Below, in pieces: positions 1 to 11,526 of a DNA stretch of 64,000 nt. Where the stretch lies: positions 124,001 through 188,000 of the forward strand of contig JAOWCC010001601.1 of NCBI GenBank assembly GCA_030867875.1, given 5' to 3'. Source of the DNA: Actinernus sp. WN-2022. Taxonomy: Eukaryota; Cnidaria; Anthozoa; Actiniaria; Actinernidae. Below the pieces are notes generated by a model that saw nothing but the letters and a program-made list of their open reading frames with translations, did not search any database and had not been told where the DNA came from. Each line of letters opens with the position of its first letter. The first letter of the stretch is position 1. Made by a program: the position numbers and the translations under genes.

Positions 1-487
1 CTAGCTCTCCAATAAAGAAATTATGGGATAGATCTAACACAACACAAGTAAATTATAGGCTAGAAAGGCCAGAAAAATCTTTAGCTGTCATTTGCCCTTT
101 CAAGAAAACGGCAAAACGACGAGTTCCTGATCTCTAGGTATTTTATGGGGGGAGGGGGGGGGAGGGTGTTTTGAGTGGAGAAGTGTAGAATTTCGAACTT
201 TTTCGTGAACAACCGATTTGCCTGAAGTTTGGCGTGACGATTTGCTTAGTGACAATGAGCATTTTCCGCTAGGTCTGACAAAAATCGGGGAAAAAAGTTG
301 AAAAGTGACTTTCTGGCTTTTAAAGACAACAGGTACACATTAACTTACTTATGTTACCTAAATGTCAATGTGGCGCCATTTCTCGAGCTTTTAATGGATT
401 TCGATGCACTATACGGCAATACAACGTTCTCTTCCTGTAGATTAAGATTAATACATGGAAGTTTCCTGTATGTTGAGTACAAATACC

Positions 488-505
488 AGAAAATGGCCTT
501 TTTCT
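488..505. repeat. Near-palindrome centred on GGCC (one per monomer)
   Basis: AGAAAATGGCCTTTTTCT, symmetrical except for one base pair. It is present at the same place in nearly all monomers. Variants with TTTTACT or TTTTGCT weaken the right arm. Could be a protein-binding site or cruciform seed; no function shown. Confidence 0.6.
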
Positions 506-579
506 AACCAAACCCAAACCTCTAGCTCTCCAATAAAGAAATTATGGGATAGATCTAACACAACACAAGTAAATTATAG

Positions 580-606
580 GCTAGAAAGGCCAGAAAAATC
601 TTTAGC
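580..606. repeat. Stem-forming pair GCTAGAAAG / CTTTAGC (one per monomer)
   Basis: GCTA(G)AAAG pairs with CTTTAGC across an 11-base spacer, with one bulged G. Monomers of the GCTAAAAATG class change the left arm, so pairing is not strictly kept. Confidence 0.45.
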
Positions 607-848
607 TGTCATTTGCCCTTTCAAGAAAACGGCAAAAAGACGAGTTCCTGATCTCTAGGTATTTTATGGGGGGAGGGGGGAGGGTGTTTTGAGTGGAGAG
701 GTGTAGAATTTCGTACTTTTTCGTGAACAACCGATTTGCCTGAAGTTTGGCGTGACGATTTGCTTAGTGACAATGAGCATTTTCCGCTAGGTCTGGCAAA
801 AATCGGGGAAAAAAAGTTGAAAAGCGACTTTCTGGCTTTTAAAGACAA

Positions 849-985
849 TGTAAAAGTTTATAAATGAGCGACCACGAACAACACTCCACTGGTATACGTC
901 GGATCAAACAATGATCTAAATGGTTCGCAGATTAAGAAATAAGTAGAATGAAGAATAAACAATACGACGTAGAATTATACGGATT
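849..985. repeat. LI segment, copy 1 (137 bp)
   Basis: Reference copy. It starts right after AAAGACAA and ends in ACGGATT before TAACTTAC, replacing the 11-bp CAGGTACACAT of S monomers. Internal words are ATACGTCGGATC (894-905) and ATACGACGTAGAATT (962-976). No terminal inverted repeats or flanking direct repeat were seen. Confidence 0.95.
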
Positions 986-2540
986 TAACTTACTTATGTT
1001 ACCTAAATGTCAATGTGGCGCCATTTCTCGAGCTTTTAATGGATTTCGATGCACTATACGGCAATACAACGTTCTCTTCCTTTACATTAAGATTAATCGA
1101 TGGAAGTTTGCTGTATATTGAGTACAAATACCAGAAAATGGCCTTTTTCTAACCAAACCCAAACCTCTAGCTCTCCAATAAAGAAATTATTGGATAGATC
1201 GAACACAACACAAGTAAATTATAGGCTAGAAAGGCCAGAAAAATCTTTAGCTGTCATTTGCCCTTTCAAGAAAACGGCAAAAAGACGCGTTCCTGATCTC
1301 TAGGTATTTTATGGGGGGGGGGGGGTGTTTTGAGTGGAGGGGTGTAGAATTTCGAACTTTTTCGCGAACAACCGATTTGCCTGAAGTTTGGCGTGACGAT
1401 TTGCTTAGTGACAATGAGCATTTTTCGCTAGGTCTGACAAAAATCGGGGGAAAAAAGTTGAAAAGTGACTTTCTGGCTTTTAAAGACAACAGGTACACAT
1501 TTAACTTACTTATGTTACCTAAATGTCAATGTGGCGCCATTTCTCGAGCTTTTCATGGATTTCGATGCACTATACGGCAATACAACGTTCTCTTCCTGTA
1601 GATTAAGATTAATCGATGGAAGTTGGCTGTATCTTGAGTACAAATACCAGAAAATGGCCTTTTTCTAACCAAACCCAAACCTCTAGCTCTCCAATAAAGA
1701 AATTATGGGATAGATCTAACACAACACAAGTAAATTATAGGCTAGAAAGGCCAGAAAAATCTTTAGCTGTCATTTGCCCTTTCAAGAAAACGGCAAAAAG
1801 ACGAGTTCCTGATCTCTAGGTATTTTATGGGGGGAGGGAGGGGGGGGGAGGGTGTTTTGTGTGGAGGGGTGTAGAATTTCGAACTTTTTCGTGAACAACC
1901 GATTTGCCTGAAGTTTGGCGTGACGATTTGCTTAGTGACAATGAGCATTTTCCGCTAGGTCTGACAAAAATCGGGGGAAAAAAGTTGAAAAGTGACTTTC
2001 TGGCTTTTAAAGACAACAGGTACACATTAACTTACTTATGTTACCTAAATGTCAATGTGGCGCCATTTCTCGAGCTTTTAATGGATTTCGATGCACTATA
2101 CGGCAATACAACGTTCTCTTCCTGTAGATTAATATTAATCGATGGAAGTTTACTGTATATTGAGTACAAATACCAGAAAATGGCCTTTTTCTAACCAAAC
2201 CCAAACCTCTAGCTCTCCAATAAAGAAATTATGGGATAGATCTAACACAACACAAGTAAATTATAGGCTAGAAAGGCCAGACAAATCTTTAGCTGTCATT
2301 TGCCCTTTCAAGAAAACGGCAGAAAGACGAGTTCCTGATCTCTAGGTATTTTATGGGGGGAGGGGGGGGGGGAGGGTGTTTTGAGTGGAGCGGTATAGAA
2401 TTTCGAACTTTTTCGTGAACAACCGATTTGCCTGAAGTTTGGCGTGACGATTTGCTTAGTGACAATGAGCATTTTCCGTTAGGTCTGACAAAAATCGGGG
2501 GAAAAATGTTGAAAAGTGACTTTCTGGCTTTTAAAGACAA

Positions 2541-2677
2541 TGTAAAAGTTTATAAATGAGCGACCACGAACAACACTCCACTGGTATACGTCGGATCAAA
2601 CAATGATCTAAATGGTTCGCATATTAAGAAATAAGTAGAATGAAGAATAAACAATACGACGTAGAATTATACGGATT
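2541..2677. repeat. LI segment, copy 2
   Basis: Variant with TTCGCATATT instead of TTCGCAGATT; the same variant occurs only at 15288. Confidence 0.94.
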
Positions 2678-2791
2678 TAACTTACTTATGTTACCTAAAT
2701 GTCAATGTGGCGCCATTTCTCGAGCTTTTAATGGATTTCGATGCACTATACGGCAATACAACGTTCTCTTTCTGTAGATTAAGATTAATCG

Positions 2792-4372
2792 ATGGAAGTT
2801 TACTGTATATTGAGTACAAATACCAGAAAATGGCCTTTTTCTAACAAAACCCAAACCTCTAGCTCTCCAATAAAGAAATTATGGGATAGATCTAACACAA
2901 CACAAGTAAATTATAGGCTAGAAAGGCCAGAAAAATCTTTAGCTGTCATTTGCCCTTTCAAGAAAACGGCAAAAAGACGAGTTCCTGATTTCTAGGTATT
3001 TTATGGGGGGAGGGGGGGGGGAGGGGGGGGGGGGAGGGTGTTTTGAGTGGAGGGGTGTAGAATTTCGAACTTTTTCGTGAACAACCGATTTGCCTGAAGT
3101 TTGGCGTGACGATTTGCTTAGTGACAATGAGCATTTTCCGCTAGGTCTGACAAAAATCGGGGGAAAAAAGTTGAAAAGTGACTTTCTGGCTTTTAAAGAC
3201 AACAGGTACACATTAACTTACTTATGTTACCTAAATGTCAATGTGGCGCCATTTCTCGAGCTTTTAATGGATTTAGATGCACTATACGGCAATACAACGT
3301 TCTCTTCCTGTAGATTAAGATTAATCGATGGAAGTTTCCTGTATGTTGAGTACAAATACCAGAAAATGGCCTTTTTCTAACCACACCCAAACCTCTAGCT
3401 CTCCAATAAAGAAATTATGGGATAGATCTAACATAACACCAGTAAATTATAGGCTAGAAAGGCCAGAAAAATCTTTAGCTGTCATTTGCCCTTTCAAGAA
3501 AACAACAAAAAGACGAGTTCCTGATCTCTAGGTATTTTATGGGGGGAGGGGGGGGGGGGGGAGGGTGTTTTGAGTGGAGGGGTGTAGAATTTCGAACTTT
3601 TTCGTGAACAACCGATTTGCCTGAAGTTTGGCGTGACGATTTGCTTAGTGACAATGAGCGTTTTCCGCTAGGTCTGACAAAAATCGGGGGAAAAAGGTTG
3701 AAAAGTGACTTTCTGGCTTTTCAAGACAACAGGTACACATTAACTTACTTATGTTACCTAAATGTCAACGTGGCGCCATTTCGCGAGCTTTTAATGGATT
3801 TCGATGCACTATACGGCAATACAACGTTCTCTTCCTGTAGATTAAGATTAATCGATGGAAGTTTGCTGTATATTGAGTACAAATACCAGAAAATGGCCTT
3901 TTTCTAACCAAACCCAAACCTCTAGCTCTCCAATAAAGAAATTATGGGATAGATCTAACACAACACAAGTAAATTATAGGCTAGAAAGGCCAGAAAAATC
4001 TTTAGCTGTCATTTGCCCTTTCAAGAAAACGGCAAAAAGACGAGTTCCTGATCTCTAGGTATTTTGTGGGGGGGGGGGGGGCTGTTTTGAGTGGAGGGGT
4101 GTAGAATTTCGAACTTTTTCGTGAACAACCGATTTGCCTGAAGTTTGGCGTGACGATTTGCTTAGTGACAATGAGCATTTTTCGCTAGGTCTGACAAAAA
4201 TCGGGGGAAAAAAGTTGAAAAGTGACTTTCTGGCTTTTAAAGGCAACAGGTACACATTTAACTTACTTATGTTACCTAAATGTCAATTTGGCGCCATTTC
4301 TCGAGCTTTTCATGGATTTCGATGCACTATACGGCAATACAACGTTCTCTTCCTGTAGATTAAGATTAATCG
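2792..4372. repeat. Three-monomer block, copy 1 of 6
   Basis: Ordered trio. The first monomer has CTAACAAAACCC, GATTTCTAG and a double G tract. The second has GGATTTAGATGC, CCACACCC and AACATAACACC. The third has GAGCGTTTTCC, CTTTTCAAGAC and CAACGTGGCGCCATTTCGCGAG. Anchors 2792 (L), 3328 and 3855. Confidence 0.9.
3005..3038 (+). repeat. Double G tract, G6 A G10 A G12 A G3
   Basis: Most monomers have one G tract of form G6 A Gn A G3 with n about 6-13. Here an extra A-separated run is present. The four G runs fit the usual quadruplex sequence pattern on the + strand. Confidence 0.9.
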
Positions 4373-5291
4373 ATGGAAGTTGGCTGTATATTGAGTACAA
4401 ATACCAGAAAATGGCCTTTTTCTAACCAAACCCAAACCTCTAGCTCTCCAATAAAGAAATTATGGGATAGATCTAACACAACACAAGTAAATTATAGGCT
4501 AGAAAGGCCAGAAAAATCTTTAGCTGTCATTTGCCCTTTCAAGAAAACGGCAAAAAGACGAGTTCCTGATCTCTAGGTATTTTATGGGGGGAGGGAGGGG
4601 GGGGAGGGTGTTTTGAGTGGAGGGGTGTAGAATTTCGAACTTTTTCGTGAACAACCGATTTGCCTGAAGTTTGGCGTGACGATTTGCTTAGTGACAATGA
4701 GCATTTTCCGCTAGGTCTGACAAAAATCGGGAAAAAAAATTTGAAAAGTGACTTTCTGGCTTTTAAAGACAACAGGTACACATTAACTTACTTATCTTAC
4801 CTAAATGTCAATGTGGCGCCATTTCTCGAGCTTTTAATGGATTTCGATGCACTATACGGCAATACCACGTTCTCTTCCTGTAGATTGAGATTAATCGATG
4901 GAAGTTTCCTGTATATTGAGTACAAATACCAGAAAATGGCCTTTTTCTAACCAAACCCAAACCTCTAGCTCTCCAATAAAGAAATTATGGGATAGATCTA
5001 ACACAACACAAGTAAATTATAGGCTAGAAAGGCCAGAAAAATCTTTAGCTGTCATTTGCCCTTTCAAGAAAACGGCAAAAAGACGAGTTCCTGATCTCTA
5101 GGTATTTTATGGGGGGAGGGGGGAGGGTGTTTTGAGTGGAGAGGTGTAGAATTTCGTACTTTTTCGTGAACAACCGATTTGCCTGAAGTTTGGCGTGACG
5201 ATTTGCTTAGTGACAATGAGCATTTTCCGCTAGGTCTGGCAAAAATCGGGGAAAAAAAGTTGAAAAGCGACTTTCTGGCTTTTAAAGACAA

Positions 5292-5428
5292 TGTAAAAGT
5301 TTATAAATGAGCGACCACGAACAACACTCCACTGGTATACGTCGGATCAAACAATGATCTAAATGGTTCGCAGATTAAGAAATAAGTAGAATGAAGAATA
5401 AACAATACGACGTAGAATTATACGGATT
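5292..5428. repeat. LI segment, copy 3
   Basis: Same sequence as copy 1 by eye. It is the first of the two adjacent L monomers. Confidence 0.94.
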
Positions 5429-5936
5429 TAACTTACTTATGTTACCTAAATGTCAATGTGGCGCCATTTCTCGAGCTTTTAATGGATTTCGATGCACTAT
5501 ACGGCAATACAACGTTCTCTTCCTTTACATTAAGATTAATCGATGGAAGTTTGCTGTATATTGAGTACAAATACCAGAAAATGGCCTTTTTCTAACCAAA
5601 CCCAAACCTCTAGCTCTCCAATAAAGAAATTATGGGATAGATCTAACACAACACAAGTAAATTATAGGCTAGAAAGGCCAGAAAAATCTTTAGCTGTCAT
5701 TTGCCCATTCAAGAAAACGGCAAAAAGACGAGTTCCTGATCTCTAGGTATTTTATGGGGGGAGGGGGGAGGGTGTTTTGAGTGGAGAGGTGTAGAATTTC
5801 GTACTTTTTCGTGAACAACCGATTTGCCTGAAGTTTGGCGTGACGATTTGCTTAGTGACAATGAGCATTTTCCGCTAGGTCTGGCAAAAATCGGGGAAAA
5901 AAAGTTGAAAAGCGACTTTCTGGCTTTTAAAGACAA

Positions 5937-6073
5937 TGTAAAAGTTTATAAATGAGCGACCACGAACAACACTCCACTGGTATACGTCGGATCAAACAAT
6001 GATCTAAATGGTTCGCAGATTAAGAAATAAGTAGAATGAAGAATAAACAATACGACGTAGAATTATACGGATT
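5937..6073. repeat. LI segment, copy 4
   Basis: Exactly 645 bp after copy 3, the only directly adjacent pair. Confidence 0.94.
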
Positions 6074-7223
6074 TAACTTACTTATGTTACCTAAATGTCA
6101 ATGTGGCGCCATTTCTCGAGCTTTTAATGGATTTCGATGCACTATACGGCAATACAACGTTCTCTTCCTGTAGATTAAGATTAATCAATGGAAGTTTCCT
6201 GTATATTGAGTACAAATACCAGAAAATGGCCTTTTTCTAACCAAACCCAAACCTCTAGCTCTCCAATAAAGAAATTATGGGATAGATCTAACACAACACA
6301 AGTAAATTATAGGCTAGAAAGGCCAGAAAAATCTTTAGCTGTCATTTGCCCTTTCAAGAAAACGGCAAAAAGACGAGTTCCTGATCTCTAGGTATTTTAT
6401 GGGGGGGGGGGGTGTTTTGAGTGGAGGGGTGTAGAATTTCGAACTTTTTCGTGAACAACCGATTTGCCTGAAGTTTGGCGTGACGATTTGCTTAGTGACA
6501 ATGAGCATTTTCCGCTAGGTCTGACAAAAATTGGGGGAAAAAGTTGAAAAGTGACTTTCTGGCTTTTAAAGACAACAGGTACACATTAACTTACTTATGT
6601 TACCTAAATGTCAATGTGGCGCCATTTCTCGAGCTTTTAATGGATTTCGATGCACTATACGGCAATACAACGTTCTCTTCCTGTAGATTAAGATTAATCG
6701 ATGGAAGTTTACTGTATATTGAGTACAAATACCAGAAAATGGCCTTTTTCTAACCAAACCCAAACCTCTAGCTCTCCAATAAAGAAATTATGGGATAGAT
6801 CTAACACAACACAAGTAAATTATAGGCTAGAAAGGCCAGAAAAATCTTTAGCTGTCATTTGCCCTTTCAAGAAAACGGCAAAAAGACGAGTTCCTGATCT
6901 CTAGGTATTTTATGGGGGGAGGGGGGGGGGAGGGTGTTTTGAGTGGAGCGGTATAGAATTTCGAACTTTTTCGTGAACAACCGATTTGCCTGAAGTTTGG
7001 CGTGACGATTTGCTTAGTGACAATGAGCATTTTCCGTTAGGTCTGACAAAAATCGGGGAAAAAAAGTTGAAAAGTGACTTTCTGGCTTTTAAAGACAACA
7101 GGTACACATTAACTTACTTATGTTACCTAAATGTCAATGTGGCGCCATTTCTCGAGCTTTTAATGGATTTCGATGCACTATACGGCAATACAACGTTCTC
7201 TTCTTGTAGATTAAGATTAATCG

Positions 7224-7745
7224 ATGGAAGTTTCCTGTATATTGAGTACAAATACCAGAAAATGGCCTTTTTCTAACCAAACCCAAACCTCTAGCTCTCC
7301 AATAAAGAAATTATGGGATAGATCTAACACAACACAAGTAAATTATAGGCTAGAAAGGCCAGAAAAATCTTTAGCTGTCATTTGCCCTTTCAAGAAAACG
7401 GCAAAAAGACGAGTTCCTGATCTCTAGGTATTTTATGGGGGGAGGGGGGGGGAGGGTGTTTTGAGTGGAGGGGTGTAGAATTTCGAACTTTTTCGTGAAC
7501 AACCGATTTGCCTGAAGTTTGGCGTGACGATTTGCTTAGTGACAATGAGCATTTTCCGCTAGGTCTGACAAAAATCGGGGAAAAAAAGTTGAAAAGTGAC
7601 TTTCTGGCTTTTAAAGACAACAGGTACACATTAACTTACTTGTGTTACCTAAATGTCAATGTGGCGCCATTTCTCGAGCTTTTAATGGATTTCGATGCAC
7701 TATACGGCAATACAACGTTCTCTTCCTGTAGATTAAGATTAATCG
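7224..7745. repeat. Reference S monomer (522 bp)
   Basis: A typical short unit, given as a landmark map. Going from the anchor it shows the near-palindrome around GGCC, the AGATCT word, a stem-forming GCTAGAAAG...CTTTAGC pair, the G tract (G6 A G8-9 A G3), TTCGTGAACAACC, the homopurine G/A run, AAAGACAA followed by CAGGTACACAT, and TGGCGCC plus CTCGAG. In this class single sites for BglII, NarI, XhoI and ClaI occur once per unit. Digestion should therefore give a ladder of about 0.52 and 0.65 kb. Confidence 0.9.
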
Positions 7746-9180
7746 ATGGAAGTTTGCTGTATATTGAGTACAAATACCAGAAAATGGCCTTTTTCTAACC
7801 AAAGCCAAACCTCTAGCTCTCCAATAAAGAAATTATGGGAAAGATCTAACACAACACAAGTAAATTATAAGCTAAAAATGCCAGAAAAATCTTTAGCTGT
7901 CATTTGCCCTTTCAAGAAAACGGCAAAAACACGAGTTCCTGATCTCTAGGTATTTTATGGGGGGAGGGGGGAGGGTGTTTTGAGTGGAGGGGTGTAGAAT
8001 TTCGAACTTTTTCGTGAACAACCGATTTGCCTGAAGTTTGGCGTGACGATTTGCTTAGTGACAATGAGCATTTTCCGCTAGGTCTGACAAAAATCGGGAA
8101 AAAAAAATTGAAAAGTGACTTTCTGGCTTTTAAAGACAACAGGTACACATTAACTTACTTATCTTACCTAAATGTCAATGTGGCGCCATTTCTCGAGCTT
8201 TTAATGGATTTCGATGCACTATACGGCAATACAACGTTCTCTTCCTGTAGATTGAGATTAATCGATGGAAGTTTCCTGTATATTGAGTACAAATACCAGA
8301 AAATGGCCTTTTTCTAACCAAACCCAAACCTCTAGCTCTCCAATAAAGAAATTATGGGATAGATCTAACACAACACAAGTAAATTATAGGCTAGAAAGGC
8401 CAGAAAAATCTTTAGCTGTCATTTGCCCTTTCAAGAAAACGGCAAAACGACGAGTTCCTGATCTCTAGGTATTTTATGGGGGGAGGGGGGGGGGAGGGTG
8501 TTTTGAGTGGAGAGGTGTAGAATTTCGAACTTTTTCGTGAACAACCGATTTGCCTGAAGTTTGGCGTGACGATTTGCTTAGTGACAATGAGCATTTTCCG
8601 CTAGGTCTGACAAAAATCGGGGAAAAAAGTTGAAAAGTGACTTTCTGGCTTTTAAAGACAACAGGTACACATTAACTTACTTATGTTACCTAAATGTCAA
8701 TGTGGCGCCATTTCTCGAGCTTTTAATGGATTTCGATGCACTATACGGCAATACAACGTTCTCTTCCTGTAGATTAAGATTAATACATGGAAGTTTCCTG
8801 TATGTTGAGTACAAATACCAGAAAATGGCCTTTTTCTAACCAAACCCAAACCTCTAGCTCTCCAATAAAGAAATTATGGGATAGATCTAACACAACACAA
8901 GTAAATTATAGGCTAGAAAGGCCAGAAAAATCTTTAGCTGTCATTTGCCCTTTCAAGAAAACGGCAAAAAGACGAGTTCCTGATCTCTAGGTATTTTATG
9001 GGGGGAGGGGGGAGGGTGTTTTGAGTGGAGAGGTGTAGAATTTCGTACTTTTTCGTGAACAACCGATTTGCCTGAAGTTTGGCGTGACGATTTGCTTAGT
9101 GACAATGAGCATTTTCCGCTAGGTCTGGCAAAAATCGGGGAAAAAAAGTTGAAAAGCGACTTTCTGGCTTTTAAAGACAA

Positions 9181-9317
9181 TGTAAAAGTTTATAAATGAG
9201 CGACCACGAACAACACTCCACTGGTATACGTCGGATCAAACAATGATCTAAATGGTTCGCAGATTAAGAAATAAGTAGAATGAAGAATAAACAATACGAC
9301 GTAGAATTATACGGATT
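9181..9317. repeat. LI segment, copy 5
   Basis: In the second turn of the 2.21-kb HOR. Confidence 0.94.
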
Positions 9318-11389
9318 TAACTTACTTATGTTACCTAAATGTCAATGTGGCGCCATTTCTCGAGCTTTTAATGGATTTCGATGCACTATACGGCAATACA
9401 ACGTTCTCTTCTTGTAGATTAAGATTAATCGATGGAAGTTTCCTGTATATTGAGTACAAATACCAGAAAATGGCCTTTTTCTAACCAAACCCAAACCTCT
9501 AGCTCTCCAATAAAGAAATTATGGGATAGATCTAACACAACACAAGTAAATTATAGGCTAGAAAGGCCAGAAAAATCTTTAGCTGTCATTTGCCCTTTCA
9601 AGAAAACGGCAAAAAGACGAGTTCCTGATCTCTAGGTATTTTATGGGGGGAGGGGGGGGGGAGGGTGTTTTGAGTGGAGGGGTGTAGAATTTCGAACTTT
9701 TTCGTGAACAACCGATTTGCCTGAAGTTTGGCGTGACGATTTGCTTAGTGACAATGAGCATTTTCCGCTAGGTCTGACAAAAATCGGGGAAAAAAAGTTG
9801 AAAAGTGACTTTCTGGCTTTTAAAGACAACAGGTACACATTAACTTACTTGTGTTACCTAAATGTCAATGTGGCGCCATTTCTCGAGCTTTTAATGGATT
9901 TCGATGCACTATACGGCAATACAACGTTCTCTTCCTGTAGATTAAGATTAATCGATGGAAGTTTGCTGTATATTGAGTACAAATACCAGAAAATGGCCTT
10001 TTTCTAACCAAAGCCAAACCTCTAGCTCTCCAATAAAGAAATTATGGGAAAGATCTAACACAACACAAGTAAATTATAAGCTAAAAATGCCAGAAAAATC
10101 TTTAGCTGTCATTTGCCCTTTCAAGAAAACGGCAAAAACACGAGTTCCTGATCTCTAGGTATTTTATGGGGGAAGGGGGGAGGGTGTTTTGAGTGGAGGG
10201 GTGTAGAATTTCGAACTTTTTCGTGAACAACCGATTTGCCTGAAGTTTGGCGTGACGATTTGCTTAGTGACAATGAGCATTTTCCGCTAGGTCTGACAAA
10301 AATCGGGAAAAAAAAATTGAAAAGTGACTTTCTGGCTTTTAAAGACAACAGGTACACATTAACTTACTTATCTTACCTAAATGTCAATGTGGCGCCATTT
10401 CTCGAGCTTTTAATGGATTTCGATGCACTATACGGCAATACAACGTTCTCTTCCTGTAGATTGAGATTAATCGATGGAAGTTTCCTGTATATTGAGTACA
10501 AATACCAGAAAATGGCCTTTTTCTAACCAAACCCAAACCTCTAGCTCTCCAATAAAGAAATTATGGGATAGATCTAACACAACACAAGTAAATTATAGGC
10601 TAGAAAGGCCAGAAAAATCTTTAGCTGTCATTTGCCCTTTCAAGAAAACGGCAAAACGACGAGTTCCTGATCTCTAGGTATTTTATGGGGGGAGGGGGGG
10701 GGGGAGGGTGTTTTGAGTGGAGAAGTGTAGAATTTCGAACTTTTTCGTGAACAACCGATTTGCCTGAAGTTTGGCGTGACGATTTGCTTAGTGACAATGA
10801 GCATTTTCCGCTAGGTCTGACAAAAATCGGGGAAAAAAGTTGAAAAGTGACTTTCTGGCTTTTAAAGACAACAGGTACACATTAACTTACTTATGTTACC
10901 TAAATGTCAATGTGGCGCCATTTCTCGAGCTTTTAATGGATTCGATGCACTATACGGCAATACAACGTTCTCTTCCTGTAGATTAAGATTAATACATGGA
11001 AGTTTCCTGTATGTTGAGTACAAATACCAGAAAATGGCCTTTTTCTAACCAAACCCAAACCTCTAGCTCTCCAATAAAGAAATTATGGGATAGATCTAAC
11101 ACAACACAAGTAAATTATAGGCTAGAAAGGCCAGAAAAATCTTTAGCTGTCATTTGCCCTTTCAAGAAAACGGCAAAAAGACGAGTTCCTGATCTCTAGG
11201 TATTTTATGGGGTGAGGGGGGAGGGTGTTTTGAGTGGAGAGGTGTAGAATTTCGTACTTTTTCGTGAACAACCGATTTGCCTGAAGTTTGGCGTGACGAT
11301 TTGCTTAGTGACAATGAGCATTTTCCGCTAGGTCTGGCAAAAATCGGGGAAAAAAAGTTGAAAAGCGACTTTCTGGCTTTTAAAGACAA

Positions 11390-11526
11390 TGTAAAAGTTT
11401 ATAAATGAGCGACCACGAACAACACTCCACTGGTATACGTCGGATCAAACAATGATCTAAATGGTTCGCAGATTAAGAAATAAGTAGAATGAAGAATAAA
11501 CAATACGACGTAGAATTATACGGATT
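11390..11526. repeat. LI segment, copy 6
   Basis: 2,209 bp after copy 5, in the third turn of the same HOR. Confidence 0.94.

Larger units (their letters stand above)
1..5115. repeat. Large duplicated block, copy 1 (offset 12,747-12,750)
   Basis: Nine-monomer stretch with anchors 455, 1100 (L), 1616, 2142, 2792 (L), 3328, 3855, 4373 and 4898. It matches 12748-17865 monomer for monomer. The offset drifts only from 12,747 to 12,750 through G-tract length changes. Shared rare states include GAGAAGTG near 180, TTACATT near 1085, the cluster GGAAGTTGGCTG near 1620, and TTCGCATATT inside LI at 2541. The few differences seen are point changes, such as AAAGGCAAC at 4240 versus AAAGACAAC at 16990. 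The match is lost in the G tract near 5110. The left end is outside the window. Confidence 0.93.
5116..7223. repeat. Mixed segment with two consecutive L monomers
   Basis: Anchors 5543 (L), 6188 (L) and 6701. This is the only place where two L monomers are directly adjacent; their LI copies start at 5292 and 5937, 645 bp apart. The 6188 monomer is followed by an interrupter-free run of 12 G at 6401-6412, and the next interval is only 513 bp. No gene was seen. Confidence 0.85.

Noticed and set aside
191..208. CENP-B-box-like TTTCGAACTTTTTCGTGA
   Set aside because: TTCG and CG are separated by 8 bases where the box needs 7, the central A is absent, and CGGG reads CGTG. Only the one-base-deleted unit near 48255 has the right spacing, which is not enough for a claim.
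621..848. Recurring 60-90-codon minus-strand frames with proline-rich stretches
   Set aside because: The prolines are only the C-rich complement of the G tract, and their number and frame change with tract length. Many begin at TTG rather than ATG. They are by-products of the repeat.
849..985. LI as an intact transposable element
   Set aside because: It is only 137 bp, has no flanking direct repeat or inverted ends, and replaces 11 bp of target. It is better called a monomer variant, possibly derived from an element.
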